Source of the DNA: JBLHKS01 sp047620505 | GTDB taxonomy: Bacteria; Verrucomicrobiota; Verrucomicrobiia; Verrucomicrobiales; DEV007 | Assembly: GCA_047620505.1 (NCBI GenBank) | Contig: JBLHKS010000015.1 | Location: forward strand, 1 to 63,369 | Length of the DNA stretch: 63,369 nucleotides | Direction: 5' to 3' | Shown here: one piece after another, positions 16,882 through 25,246 of the stretch | Layout: each line of letters opens with the position of its first letter | Position numbering within the stretch: position 1 is the first letter of the stretch | The notes under the pieces: generated by a model | Database searches by the model: none | Told to the model about the DNA's origin: nothing | Seen by the model: the letters and a program-made list of their open reading frames with translations, nothing else | Made by a program: the position numbers and the translations under genes

Positions 16882-17646
16882 ATGACCCGATTTCGTCCCT
16901 GCATCGACCTCCACGAAGGACGCGTAAAACAGATCGTCGGCGGCACGCTGCGCGACGACGCGGAGGCCGGACCGAAGACGAATTTCGAAAGCGATCAGCC
17001 GCCCGCGCACTTCGCGAATCTCTACCGAGATGATCAGCTCGAGGGCGGCCATGTGATCAAGTTGGGCGGCGGAAATGAGGACGCCGCACGCGAGGCGCTC
17101 GCCAGTTGGCCGGGCGGATTGCAGATTGGCGGCGGGATCAATCCGGACAACGCGGAAACCTGGCTCAATGCCGGAGCGAGCCACGTGATCGTGACTTCGC
17201 ATCTTTTCGATGGGCCAAAATTCTGCGTCGATCGGCTTGAAACGCTCGCGAAACAGATTGGCCGAGACCGGCTTGTTGTCGATCTCAGCTGTCGTCGTCG
17301 CGGCGAAGGCTGGGTCGTCGCGACCGACCGTTGGCAGACCCTGACCGACTACCCAATTGAATCGGCAACGCTTGATGAAGTCGCGAAACACTGCCAGCAG
17401 CTGCTGATCCACGCGGCTGACGTTGAGGGGAAATGCGAGGGCATCGATCAACGCCTCGTCGAGGTCTTAGGGAAGTGGGCAGGCTTACCGATCACCTACG
17501 CAGGCGGCGCGCAGTCGCTCGAAGATCTCGAGTTGATCAACGAACTCAGCAACGGCACCGTCGACCTGACCATCGGCAGCGCGTTGGACATTTTCGGCGG
17601 TTCGCTCGTGCGCTACGCGGATTGCGTCGACTGGAACCGGCGCTGA
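16882..17646 (+). CDS. hisA: HisA isomerase, eukaryote (HIS6) type
   Basis: Phosphoribosylformimino-5-aminoimidazole carboxamide ribotide isomerase of histidine synthesis, a TIM-barrel protein of 254 residues. The opening FRPCIDLHEGRVKQIVGGTL closely follows the yeast/plant HIS6 pattern, unlike bacterial HisA ('iPAIDLkdGkvVRL'). Phosphate-binding GGGINPDNAE and the C-terminal ITYAGGAQSLEDLELI and GSALDIFGG agree. Start at 16882 was chosen because twelve upstream codons are noise. No other his genes are nearby. A palindrome copy (17395-17406) is read Gln-Gln-Leu-Leu. The enzyme call is firm; a eukaryote-type origin is inference from motifs. Confidence 0.88.
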   Translation: MTRFRPCIDLHEGRVKQIVGGTLRDDAEAGPKTNFESDQPPAHFANLYRDDQLEGGHVIKLGGGNEDAAREALASWPGGLQIGGGINPDNAETWLNAGASHVIVTSHLFDGPKFCVDRLETLAKQIGRDRLVVDLSCRRRGEGWVVATDRWQTLTDYPIESATLDEVAKHCQQLLIHAADVEGKCEGIDQRLVEVLGKWAGLPITYAGGAQSLEDLELINELSNGTVDLTIGSALDIFGGSLVRYADCVDWNRR

Positions 17647-17648
17647 TC

Positions 17649-18692
17649 TCAGGCCTTCAGGAATTCGTCGATCAACACGGTTTCGCCGCGCCTGATCGAC
17701 TCCTGAGCGGCCAGACAAACTGCCACGCTTAGCTTCGCGGATTCGCCGTCATTCATGGGAGTTTTCCCTTCGCGAACGCACTCAATGAAATGCTCCAGCT
17801 CTGGCCGAATTCCGCGATCAACCCGCCCTGACGAATCCACAAAATTCGCATCCTCCGCAAAATCGCCGACCGCCATTTCCGTCCGCTCAGGAATATCGAA
17901 GCGCTGATGAACGAGCCGCAACGCTTGGTTTTCCGTGTCGATCCGCCCTCCGCTTCCAGCCACTCCGATCTCACATTCGCCGCCAAACGGCGCAAATAAG
18001 CAAAGCTCCAACGTCGCTCGCCGCCCGCCTTCGTGCTCAACAATCACCTGCGCATTATCGAGCACCTCGCGATCGAGATGAACGTTTCGTCCGCCGTGCG
18101 CAGCGACCTTCACCGGCCTACCCAGGATCCAGTTAAAGAGATCGAAATGATGACAATTCTTCTCCAGCAACGTCCCGCCAGTGAGCGCCTCGCTGGAACG
18201 CCAACCGACACGCATCGGTCCACGAAACTCGCGACACCACATCAAATGAAGGTCGCCGACATCGCCGCGATCGATCATCGCCTTCATCTTTTGATACAAA
18301 CGCTGGAAGCGCATTTCGTGGCCGATTTGAAGAGTCTTCCCAGCAGCTGCTGACGCCGCGAGAATCTCGTCGCACTCGCGAATCGTCATCCCCATCGGCT
18401 TCTCGAGCATCACGTGCTTGCCCGCCTCGAACGCCGCGATCGCAGCTTCGTGGTGCAGGTCGTTGGTCAGCGCGATCACCACAGCGTCGACTTCATCGAT
18501 CGCAAGCGCCTCGTGCCAATCCGTGAACGTCCGGAGTTGCTCGCCAACGATTTCCTTCGCCGCGGTGAGGCTGGATTCGCTCCGGCTGCTCGCCGAGACC
18601 ACGTTGACGCCATCGAAATTAACCAGGTTGCGCAAGTGCGCCTCGCGGCCGAACCAGCCGGCACCGAGAAGGGCGAAATTGAGATTGCTCAT
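17649..18692 (-). CDS. Gfo/Idh/MocA family oxidoreductase
   Basis: A 347-residue cytosolic NAD(P)-dependent sugar dehydrogenase-like protein. The Rossmann motif GAGWFGREAH is at residues 10-19. The family signature EKPMGMTIRECDE (near 97) contains the catalytic Lys-Pro, and WRSSEALTGGTLLEKNCHHFDL holds the C-terminal domain histidine. There is no signal peptide, unlike the homologue at 23886. It converges on hisA two bases away and is divergent from the sulfatase at 18772, with which it may share a regulatory region and a carbohydrate role. A palindrome copy (18341-18352) is read Ala-Ala-Ala. Confidence 0.9.
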   Translation of the reverse strand: MSNLNFALLGAGWFGREAHLRNLVNFDGVNVVSASSRSESSLTAAKEIVGEQLRTFTDWHEALAIDEVDAVVIALTNDLHHEAAIAAFEAGKHVMLEKPMGMTIRECDEILAASAAAGKTLQIGHEMRFQRLYQKMKAMIDRGDVGDLHLMWCREFRGPMRVGWRSSEALTGGTLLEKNCHHFDLFNWILGRPVKVAAHGGRNVHLDREVLDNAQVIVEHEGGRRATLELCLFAPFGGECEIGVAGSGGRIDTENQALRLVHQRFDIPERTEMAVGDFAEDANFVDSSGRVDRGIRPELEHFIECVREGKTPMNDGESAKLSVAVCLAAQESIRRGETVLIDEFLKA

Positions 18693-18771
18693 GGCCGCTC
18701 ACTTTGTCGAGCAAGCCACACTCCGCAAGCAGTCCGGTTGACCTGCCTTGAACCCGCTCCAACTCTTTCAC

Positions 18772-20166
18772 ATGCGCAAGATTCTCGCCTCCATCTTCCT
18801 CGCAGCAGCTGCTGGCTCGCTTCAGGGCCAACTCGACAAGCCAAACATCATTTTCATCCTCGCTGATGACCTCGGTTATGGCGATTTGTCCTGCTTCGGT
18901 CAAGAAACCCTGAAGACGCCGAACCTCGACCGGATGGCCGCCGAAGGCCTGAAGTTCACGCGTCATTATTCTGGCTCAACCGTCTGCGCGCCGTCGCGAT
19001 GCGTCCTTCTGACCGGGCTTCACACCGGGCACTGCTCGATTCGCGGCAACGGCCCCGCCCAACTCCCGGACAACGAAGTCACGGTCGCCAAACTCCTGAA
19101 GGAAGCCGGCTACGTGACCGCTTGCATCGGCAAATGGGGCATCGGCAATCCCCCACCCCTCGATGACCCGCAGCGCATGGGTTTTGACAATTTCTATGGC
19201 TACGTAAACATGTATCACGCCCACAACTTCTACCCAGAATTTCTCATCCGGAATGGCGAGCGTGTCCCGCTTCGCAACGTGACTCAGGCGAAGTGGAAAC
19301 AGGATAAACGACGCGCGGATGGCGGGCCATTGGAAGGTGTCGGCGTGGCGGAGAAGAAGATCGACTACGCGCCGGATCTGATCGCCTCTGAAGCGTTGCA
19401 ATTCATCGAGCAACATCGCAATCGTCCGTTCTTTCTCTACTTCGCGATGAACGTTCCTCATGCCAATAACGAAGGAGGGAAGGACGGGATGGAGGTTCCG
19501 AATTTCGGCGAATTCGCGGCACGGGAAGAATGGCCCAACACAGAAAAAGGTTTCGCGAGTATGATCCGGAATATCGATAACGACGTCGGTAACGTCTTGG
19601 ACAAGCTGAAAGAACTGGGAATTGACAACGAGACGTTGGTGATCTTTTCCAGCGACAACGGGCCTCACCAGGAAGGTGGGCACAAGATGGAGTATTTCAA
19701 TTCCAACGGTTTGTTCACCGGGATGAAACGCGACCTGACGGATGGCGGAATTCGGGTTCCGACGATTGCCTGGTGGCCTGGAAAAATCGAAGGCGGCCGG
19801 GAAACCGCCCACATCAGTGCGTTCCAGGATTTTCTCCCCACAGCGGTCGAACTCGCCGAAACATCGATGCCCAAGCGCTGTGATGGCATCTCCCTCGTGC
19901 CGACGTTGTTCGGTGAGGGCGAGCAGACTGAGCACGACTTTCTTTACTGGGAATTTCTCGAACGAGGCGGCAAGAAAGCGGTGCTGAAGGGCGATTGGAA
20001 ACTAATCAAGCGCGACGCACAGAAGAATCCAGATGCCGCGCCGTTTCTCTTCAACCTCGCTGCTGATCCCGCAGAAGAGAAGAATGTCGCCAACGCCAAT
20101 CCGAAAGTCGTTCAGCATCTGCTGGAGCTGATGGAGTCGGCTTCGACCAACAACACGCGTCCTTAA
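18772..20166 (+). CDS. Secreted arylsulfatase
   Basis: A 464-residue sulfatase with a signal peptide (residues 1-20, MRKILASIFLAAAAGSLQG). Metal-site residues are in ADDLGYGDLSCFG (31-43). The formylglycine motif CAPSRCVLLTG starts at Cys72, and FSSDNGPHQEGG plus the C-terminal DFLYWEF are typical. It is a single-domain enzyme, unlike the 4326 fusion. Start at 18772 was chosen over an in-frame TTG eight codons earlier because it begins the signal peptide. The dispersed palindrome (18803-18814) encodes the Ala-rich core of that signal peptide. Likely substrate: a sulfated polysaccharide or sugar; not determinable from sequence. Confidence 0.93.
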   Translation: MRKILASIFLAAAAGSLQGQLDKPNIIFILADDLGYGDLSCFGQETLKTPNLDRMAAEGLKFTRHYSGSTVCAPSRCVLLTGLHTGHCSIRGNGPAQLPDNEVTVAKLLKEAGYVTACIGKWGIGNPPPLDDPQRMGFDNFYGYVNMYHAHNFYPEFLIRNGERVPLRNVTQAKWKQDKRRADGGPLEGVGVAEKKIDYAPDLIASEALQFIEQHRNRPFFLYFAMNVPHANNEGGKDGMEVPNFGEFAAREEWPNTEKGFASMIRNIDNDVGNVLDKLKELGIDNETLVIFSSDNGPHQEGGHKMEYFNSNGLFTGMKRDLTDGGIRVPTIAWWPGKIEGGRETAHISAFQDFLPTAVELAETSMPKRCDGISLVPTLFGEGEQTEHDFLYWEFLERGGKKAVLKGDWKLIKRDAQKNPDAAPFLFNLAADPAEEKNVANANPKVVQHLLELMESASTNNTRP

Positions 20167-20200
20167 GTGCGTAGTTCGAGACGTTCGCGCTCGGGCAATC

Positions 20201-20219
20201 TGAATCAGTCAATGATTCA
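20201..20219. terminator. Small hairpin between convergent genes
   Basis: TGAATCA, a five-base loop, then TGATTCA: a perfect seven-base stem lying between the convergent ends of the sulfatase and dapA. There is no T-run, so a termination role is only possible, not shown. Confidence 0.25.
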
Positions 20220-20227
20220 CACCCCGG

Positions 20228-21106
20228 CTACAGCAGGCCCAGTTCCTCAAGGATTGACCTGAGTTCGGCCTTCTTTCCTGCCTCCATTGGGATCATCGGG
20301 AGGCGGAGTTCTTCGGTTACATCGCCACGCAGTGCGAGCGCGGTTTTGATCGGAACTGGGTTGGTATCGAGCTTCAGAAATGCGCTGAAAAGACCATAAT
20401 ATTTCCGGTGCAGCGCTTGAGCGGACGCGTAGTCGCCTGAATTGGCGGCGGCGACGAGATCGCTCATCACTTTGGGGATCAGGTTGCCCGCTACGCTGAT
20501 TACGCCAACAGCGCCGACACTCATGAACGGAAGAGTCATGGAATCATCACCGGAGACGACTTCGAAATTCTCTGGACAGGCGTGGACCAGCTGGGAGACG
20601 CGCTCGGGAGTTCCACCGGCTTCTTTCATCGATCGGATATTCGAGCAACTGCTGGCGAGGTTGGCGGTGGTTTCGACGGATATTTCGATACCGCATCGAC
20701 CTGGAATGCTATAGAGAACGATCGGTAGAGCGGTAGCATCGGCAACGGCTTTGTAGTGCGCGAAGAGGCCGGCTTGCGAGGGCTTATTGTAATACGGACA
20801 AACCTGGAGCGAAGCGTCGGCTCCCGCTTTTTCGGCGGATTGCGTTAGCGCGATTGCTTCGGCAGTTGCGTTAGAGCCGGTGCCTGCGATGACGAGGCCG
20901 CGTTTTGCGGTGTGCTCGACGGCGATGGCGATGACGCGCTCGTGTTCGTCGTGGGTCAGAGTCGGCGACTCGCCGGTGGTGCCGACGGGGACGATACCCG
21001 AGGCACCGTTGTCGAATTGCATGTCGATGAGTTTGCGAAACGCAACTTCATCGAGTTTCCCGTCCCGAAATGGGGTAACTAGCGCGGTGTGAACTCCTTC
21101 AAACAT
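20228..21106 (-). CDS. dapA: 4-hydroxy-tetrahydrodipicolinate synthase
   Basis: Condenses pyruvate with aspartate semialdehyde in the diaminopimelate/lysine pathway. The 292-residue TIM barrel has the substrate loop GTTGESPTLTHDEH, the catalytic Tyr in VLYSIPGRCGI and the Schiff-base Lys in IRSMKEAGGT. The start MFEGVHTALVTPF at 21106 is the family start; the frame runs 39 codons further up with no support. It lies 31 bases downstream of dapF in the same operon. Its only trace of the dispersed palindrome is a degenerate copy (GAGCAACTGCTG, 20643-20654). Confidence 0.96.
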   Translation of the reverse strand: MFEGVHTALVTPFRDGKLDEVAFRKLIDMQFDNGASGIVPVGTTGESPTLTHDEHERVIAIAVEHTAKRGLVIAGTGSNATAEAIALTQSAEKAGADASLQVCPYYNKPSQAGLFAHYKAVADATALPIVLYSIPGRCGIEISVETTANLASSCSNIRSMKEAGGTPERVSQLVHACPENFEVVSGDDSMTLPFMSVGAVGVISVAGNLIPKVMSDLVAAANSGDYASAQALHRKYYGLFSAFLKLDTNPVPIKTALALRGDVTEELRLPMIPMEAGKKAELRSILEELGLL

Positions 21107-21137
21107 GGAATAGCAGTTAGCTTTTAGCAATTGGCTG

Positions 21138-21950
21138 TCAGGGAAGCTGGATAGTTCCACTGAAGGTGAAATCGGCCGGTCCGGTAAGGTAGACGTTTCG
21201 ATAGCCGTCCGGGGTTTTATCAAATTCGACGATCAGCTGATCGCCGCCCTGGACGTTGACTTTGATCGGGGTCGTCGCGCCGGTCAGCTCGTGGTGGACG
21301 ATCGCGCTGGCGACCATTCCGGTTCCACAGGCGAGCGTTTCGTTCTCAACGCCGCGCTCGTAGGTTCGGAGCGTGATTTCGTCGGGAGCTTTGACCTCGA
21401 ACAGGTTTGCGTTGGTGCCGGACGGCTGAAAGGCTTCGTGGAATCGCAATGCGCGGCCGATCCCGACGATGTCTGCTTTGGCGACATCGTCGACGACGGC
21501 ACAGGCATGTGGGACGCCAGTGTTGATGCTGTGAACGAGCAGCTGCTGGCTGAGAACTTCGAGGTCTTGACCCATTTTTTGATCGAAAGGGTCGCTGAGC
21601 TGAATCCTGACATTGCCAGCTGGATAACTGGCTTCGATGACTCCGGCGATGGTCTCGAACGTGACGGATTCTTTCGCGTTTGCGGAGATTTCAGTGAGGA
21701 AATTGGCGAAGCATCTCGCGCCGTTTCCGCACATCTCAGCTTCGCCGCCATCCGCATTATAATAACGCATTCGGAAGTCCGCGCCGTTTTCGGCTGGCTC
21801 AACTGCGAGCAGGCCGTCGGCTCCGATTCCGCGTTGACGATTGCAGAGGCGCTCGATCTGCGCTGTGCTCAGTTGATAACGCAAATCACGGTTATCGAGG
21901 ACAACGAAATCGTTGCCGGCACCGTTCATTTTTGTGAATTCGATCTGCAT
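21138..21950 (-). CDS. dapF: Diaminopimelate epimerase
   Basis: Interconverts LL- and meso-diaminopimelate for lysine and peptidoglycan. The 270-residue protein starts MQIEFTKMNGAGNDFVVLD, and the two catalytic Cys are in AEMCGNGARCF and ETLACGTGMVASA. It precedes dapA on the minus strand. Upstream, 44 bases before its start, lies a second copy of the trpA 3' end and then a toxin gene. This suggests trpA and dapF were formerly adjacent. A palindrome copy (21537-21548) is read Gln-Gln-Leu-Leu. Confidence 0.97.
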   Translation of the reverse strand: MQIEFTKMNGAGNDFVVLDNRDLRYQLSTAQIERLCNRQRGIGADGLLAVEPAENGADFRMRYYNADGGEAEMCGNGARCFANFLTEISANAKESVTFETIAGVIEASYPAGNVRIQLSDPFDQKMGQDLEVLSQQLLVHSINTGVPHACAVVDDVAKADIVGIGRALRFHEAFQPSGTNANLFEVKAPDEITLRTYERGVENETLACGTGMVASAIVHHELTGATTPIKVNVQGGDQLIVEFDKTPDGYRNVYLTGPADFTFSGTIQLP

Positions 21951-21994
21951 GGTTTCTTGCGGAGTCAGGCCCGAAAAAGGAGGCCGAAACTAGA

Positions 21995-22024
21995 CTGACT
22001 TGGTCGCGTCGACAAGCGGTTTCA
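21995..22024 (-). repeat. 30-bp direct repeat, copy 1 (pseudo trpA end)
   Basis: Identical over 30 bases to 22575-22604, which is the last coding stretch of trpA. On the minus strand it begins TGAAACCGCTTGTC, and its first three bases are the stop codon of the toxin gene. Read in the trpA frame it also ends in a nearby in-frame TAG, giving a Lys-Ser-Val stop in place of the Lys-Ser-Ala-Cys stop of the functional copy. Confidence 0.9.
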
Positions 22025-22372
22025 TCCCGGCTCTTCCTCGTGGAGAAAGGGGCGATGCGCATGCCGGATTTGGATGACTGACACAGTTTTTTCGCCTTCA
22101 TCAAAAATGTAGAGAATTCTCCAAGCAGATCGGGTTTTCCAAGGCTCAAATCGAAATTGCCTGAGTTCCAAATGCGTCGACCACCGGCCGTTTTCTGGCG
22201 CAAATCCGAATTGCCAGGGAGCGTCCGCGATTTCTCGAAGCGCCGCTTTCAGTTTCGCCAGCCAACGGTCTGCTAGTTGATTGCCGCCGCGGAAATCGTC
22301 TTCCTCGTACCAGAGCAACTGATCCTCGATGCTCTGCTCGGCCTCGGAAGTCAGTGTGAGCCGGAAACTCAC
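22022..22372 (-). CDS. ParE/RelE-like toxin of a type II TA pair
   Basis: A 116-residue basic/aromatic protein starting MSFRLTLTSEAEQSIEDQL, with a WYEEDDFRGG segment, a central FRFEPWKTRSAWRILYIFD strand pair and a closing VIQIRHAHRPF. This order (N-terminal Ala/Glu helix, then 'yRvly.fd...v.i..i.H') is the ParE/RelE toxin pattern. Its start overlaps the end of the antitoxin gene by four bases. Its stop codon is the first triplet of direct-repeat copy 1. Such toxins cleave mRNA at the ribosome or poison gyrase; the sequence does not decide which. Confidence 0.75.
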   Translation of the reverse strand: MSFRLTLTSEAEQSIEDQLLWYEEDDFRGGNQLADRWLAKLKAALREIADAPWQFGFAPENGRWSTHLELRQFRFEPWKTRSAWRILYIFDEGEKTVSVIQIRHAHRPFLHEEEPG

Positions 22373-22557
22373 GCGACCGATTCAGTCGCCGCCTGTCTTC
22401 GCGATTCGGCCTTTTCCTCGATTCGCTTCAAAACAACCTCCGCCGATTCGCCGCGATCTCCCTTTTTATAAAGCTCCAGAGATTTTTGCAGCCTCGAATC
22501 CATCTCTGTCTCGTAGGATTCGGAAGGATCCACGGTTTTGATCGAGTTCTCCTGCAT
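22369..22557 (-). CDS. Putative antitoxin of the TA pair
   Basis: A 62-residue charged, mostly helical protein (MQENSIKTVDPSESYETEMD...) with Glu/Lys/Arg-rich heptads and no clear DNA-binding ribbon. It is directly upstream of, and overlaps by four bases, the ParE-like toxin gene, the usual antitoxin-toxin order. It starts only nine bases after the trpA stop codon, so it is probably expressed from the trpA transcript. Its function is inferred from position, size and charge rather than from a recognised family. Confidence 0.65.
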   Translation of the reverse strand: MQENSIKTVDPSESYETEMDSRLQKSLELYKKGDRGESAEVVLKRIEEKAESRRQAATESVA

Positions 22558-22566
22558 GAATCGAGT

Positions 22567-23370
22567 CTAGCACGCTGACTTGGTCGCGTCGACAAGCGGT
22601 TTCACGAGAGCGCTTACCCTAGCGGTAAGATCCGGCGAGTTGCCGAATTCGGCGATGGTTTTGACGATGGCGCTACCAACAACGACTCCGTCCGCATCGC
22701 GCGCAACGGCTGCAGCCTGGTCAGGTTTCGAGATTCCGAATCCCACGACAACCGGGACGGTCGCGACGTCTTGAATGGCTTTGACCTGCGCGCCGAGGCC
22801 TTCGACGATGTCGTCGCGGACGCCGGTTACGCCTTCACGGCAAACGTAGTAGATGAAGCCTTCCGCGCCTTTGGCGATTGAGGCGATCCGCTCGGGGCCG
22901 CTGGTCGGGGCGACGAGCCGGATGGTTTTGAGCCCCTCGCAATTGGCCATTTCGGCGTTTGCAGCCTGTTCTTCCGGCGGGAGATCGAGCAGAAGGATTC
23001 CGTCCGCGCCAGCAGCTGCTGCGTCGGCGATGAACTTCTCGAACCCGTAGGTGTAGACTGGATTGAGGTAAGTGAAGAGGACGATCGGGATCTGGCTGGA
23101 TTCGCGGATCGTGCGGATGGCGTCGAAGAGGCGTGGGACGGTGGCTCCAGCGGCGAGAGCGCGTTCGGCGGCCTGTTGGTTGACGGTTCCGTCGGCCATG
23201 GGGTCTGAAAACGGGACGCCGAGTTCGAGGATGTCGACGCCGTCTTTTTCCAGCGAAAGGGCGAGCTCGCAAGTCGCTTCGAGGCTTGGATCGCCAGCGC
23301 AAATGTAGCCTACGAAGGCGGCTTTCTGCGTTTCTTTGAGCTTGGCGAAGGTGGCGTCGATTCTATTCAT
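22567..23370 (-). CDS. trpA: Tryptophan synthase alpha chain
   Basis: Cleaves indole-3-glycerol phosphate to indole, passed to TrpB. The 267-residue TIM barrel has LELGVPFSDPMADG (catalytic Glu near residue 49, Asp in FSDP), the PIVLFTYLNPVYTYG strand, and phosphate-binding VVVGFGISKPDQ and GVVVGSAIV. No trpB or other trp genes are in the window. The last ten codons are duplicated 580 bases downstream beyond a toxin-antitoxin pair, but the gene itself is intact. A palindrome copy (23010-23021) is read as Ala-Ala-Ala-Ala. Confidence 0.96.
   Translation of the reverse strand: MNRIDATFAKLKETQKAAFVGYICAGDPSLEATCELALSLEKDGVDILELGVPFSDPMADGTVNQQAAERALAAGATVPRLFDAIRTIRESSQIPIVLFTYLNPVYTYGFEKFIADAAAAGADGILLLDLPPEEQAANAEMANCEGLKTIRLVAPTSGPERIASIAKGAEGFIYYVCREGVTGVRDDIVEGLGAQVKAIQDVATVPVVVGFGISKPDQAAAVARDADGVVVGSAIVKTIAEFGNSPDLTARVSALVKPLVDATKSAC
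22575..22604 (-). repeat. 30-bp direct repeat, copy 2 (trpA 3' end)
   Basis: The functional copy of the repeat, encoding the end of TrpA (Lys-Pro-Leu-Val-Asp-Ala-Thr-Lys-Ser). It is identical to 21995-22024. Identity stops sharply at both ends, so the repeat is exactly 30 bases and the repeat unit plus insert spans 580 bases. Confidence 0.9.
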
Positions 23371-23482
23371 GGCTGCTGAAGGGCGCGAAACTGGCCTCGA
23401 CCCCGAGGGCGTTCAAGCGGAATCAAACGAGATGACAGCGTTCGTGGTTGCGCGCTGTTCAAAGCATGCTAATTGGGTCGGC

Positions 23483-23773
23483 ATGATTCGGAATCATTTC
23501 TGGAAACTCCTTCTCAAAGGCCTTGGAGCGATCACCCTGGTTACGCTTTTCGCGAGCTGCGATCCCCATAAATGGGAAGGCGAAGGCGGCACGAAGGAGC
23601 TTTTTGAGCCGCACGGCCATGGCCATGGTCACGACGACGATCATAAAGGTGAAGACCACAAGGGCGATCACGATGACCACAAAGGTGGTGAAAAAGGCGG
23701 CCACGATGATCACAAGGGCGCTGACAAAGACGGCGATCACAAAGGTCACGCCAAGGGCGAAGGCAAGAAGTAG
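23483..23773 (+). CDS. His/Asp/Lys-rich small lipoprotein
   Basis: A 96-residue protein with a hydrophobic leader ending in the lipobox LFASC (Cys near residue 25), so it is probably anchored in a membrane. The mature part is low-complexity: an HGHGHGHDDDH cluster, then repeated Asp-His-Lys-Gly units with about 15 His. Such a tail would bind divalent metals (Zn, Ni, Cu or Co). I chose the Met at 23483 because it begins a proper signal peptide; the frame is open back to 23336. It sits alone between divergent trpA and a Tat oxidoreductase. Function unknown; metal binding is inference from composition. Confidence 0.72.
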   Translation: MIRNHFWKLLLKGLGAITLVTLFASCDPHKWEGEGGTKELFEPHGHGHGHDDDHKGEDHKGDHDDHKGGEKGGHDDHKGADKDGDHKGHAKGEGKK

Positions 23774-23885
23774 CCTCAGCCGAATTTTCTTTCGATACCG
23801 GGTTTGAGCGAGTGCTGATTCAGCGCGCTTGCAATCCGTACGTTGAGAATCGAAAGAATTAGACGAAGATTTCGTTTAACTACCC

Positions 23886-25235
23886 ATGACCGAGAAAACC
23901 AACCCAGAAATCGCCGATTCGCGGCGTGGATTCATCAAGAAGAGTTCAGCAGCTGCTGCGGTGGCTGGAGTGAGCATGCCTTACTTCAACGCGAACGCGC
24001 AGGACGACAAAAAGCTGAAAATCGGCATCGTCGGCTGCGGCGGACGAGGATCGGGAGCGGCTGCGCAGGCGCTTCGGGCCGATGACAACTGCGAGCTTTG
24101 GGCGATGGGCGATCTTTCTGCTGACATCATCGAAAAGCAGAGCGAGAAGGTCGCTAAGGAGATGACAAAGGCGAAAACGCCCGAGAAAATGAATCTCGGT
24201 TCGCGCAAGTTTGTCGGTCTCGACGCCTACAAGCAGGTGATCGACTCTGGGATCGACGTGATTCTTCTGACGACTCCTCCAGGGTTTCGTCCGCAGCATT
24301 TCGAAGCAGCTGTCGAGGCTGGAATCCACTGTTTTGTCGAGAAACCCTGCGCAACGGACGTCGCAGGGGTCAAGCGTTTCATGGCGGCTGGCCGCAAGGC
24401 TAAGGACAAAAATCTGAGCGTTCTCAGTGGTCTCTGCTACCGCTACTCGGATCACTGCCGCGAGCTTCACAAGCGAATCAATGACGGCGCGATCGGCGAT
24501 ATTCAGGCAATCGACGCGGTTTATTACACGAACATGGTCAAGGCGATGCCGCCGGAGTCGGAGCGTCCCGCTGGGATGAGCGACACGGAATGGCAGGTTC
24601 GGAACTGGTACAATTATACGTGGCTCGGCGGTGACGGAATCGTTGAGCAGGGCATCCACTCGGTCGACAAAGTGCTCTGGGCGATGGGCGATGACCTCGA
24701 AGGCCTCAAAGTTTACGCGCAAGGCGGTCGGAACCGTCCGAACAACGTCTGCAACACTTGGGATCACTTCCACGTCTCGTTTGTCTGGCCAAGCGGCGTC
24801 CGCGCTCATGTCGACTGGACGCAGTGGGCAGCTGATCAGCCTGGGTTCCGCGAGAACACCGATTATATCCTCGGGAGCAAGGGCTCGGCGAATTACACGT
24901 TCAGCGCCGGCGAGATTGAAGCTGAAGGCGACAACGCCTGGAAATATCGTCCACCCCGCGAAGGCGGCGTGAGCCCGTATCAAATCGAACACAACGAGCT
25001 GTTCGCGAACATCCGTAGAGGCGAGCGCCACGGAGACGAAGAGTGGATCGCGCGGACGACGATGGTCGGGATCATGGCGCGTTACGCGGCCTACACGGGA
25101 GAGGAAATGACCTTCGACAAAATCAGCGCGATTGACGAAAAACTCGTGCCGGATGTGATCGATTGGGACGCGCCGCTTCCAGTTCGGCCGATCCAGGTTC
25201 CGGGCGTGACGCCGTATCCGCCGAAGTCGGCCTGA
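23886..25235 (+). CDS. Tat-exported Gfo/Idh/MocA oxidoreductase
   Basis: A 449-residue secreted oxidoreductase. The twin-arginine signal SRRGFIKKSSAAAAVAG (residues 12-28) implies export folded with its NAD(P) cofactor. The Rossmann motif is GIVGCGGRGSG, and the catalytic EKPCATDVAGVKRF is near residue 155. The C-terminal domain has HVSFVWPSGVRAHVDWTQWA. Proteins of this type are numerous in Verrucomicrobiota and Planctomycetota, often near sulfatases and glycosidases. The dispersed palindrome (23947-23958) forms the Ala run of the Tat signal. A palindrome copy and a terminator follow the stop codon. Confidence 0.92.
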   Translation: MTEKTNPEIADSRRGFIKKSSAAAAVAGVSMPYFNANAQDDKKLKIGIVGCGGRGSGAAAQALRADDNCELWAMGDLSADIIEKQSEKVAKEMTKAKTPEKMNLGSRKFVGLDAYKQVIDSGIDVILLTTPPGFRPQHFEAAVEAGIHCFVEKPCATDVAGVKRFMAAGRKAKDKNLSVLSGLCYRYSDHCRELHKRINDGAIGDIQAIDAVYYTNMVKAMPPESERPAGMSDTEWQVRNWYNYTWLGGDGIVEQGIHSVDKVLWAMGDDLEGLKVYAQGGRNRPNNVCNTWDHFHVSFVWPSGVRAHVDWTQWAADQPGFRENTDYILGSKGSANYTFSAGEIEAEGDNAWKYRPPREGGVSPYQIEHNELFANIRRGERHGDEEWIARTTMVGIMARYAAYTGEEMTFDKISAIDEKLVPDVIDWDAPLPVRPIQVPGVTPYPPKSA

Positions 25236-25246
25236 TCAGCAGCTGC

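Noticed and set aside
21995..22604. Direct repeats as the ends of a transposon
   Set aside because: No inverted ends and no transposase; 30 bases is too long for usual target duplication, and the repeat is host trpA sequence.
23946..25031. 361-codon minus-strand frame opposite the Tat oxidoreductase
   Set aside because: Shadow of a confidently identified gene.
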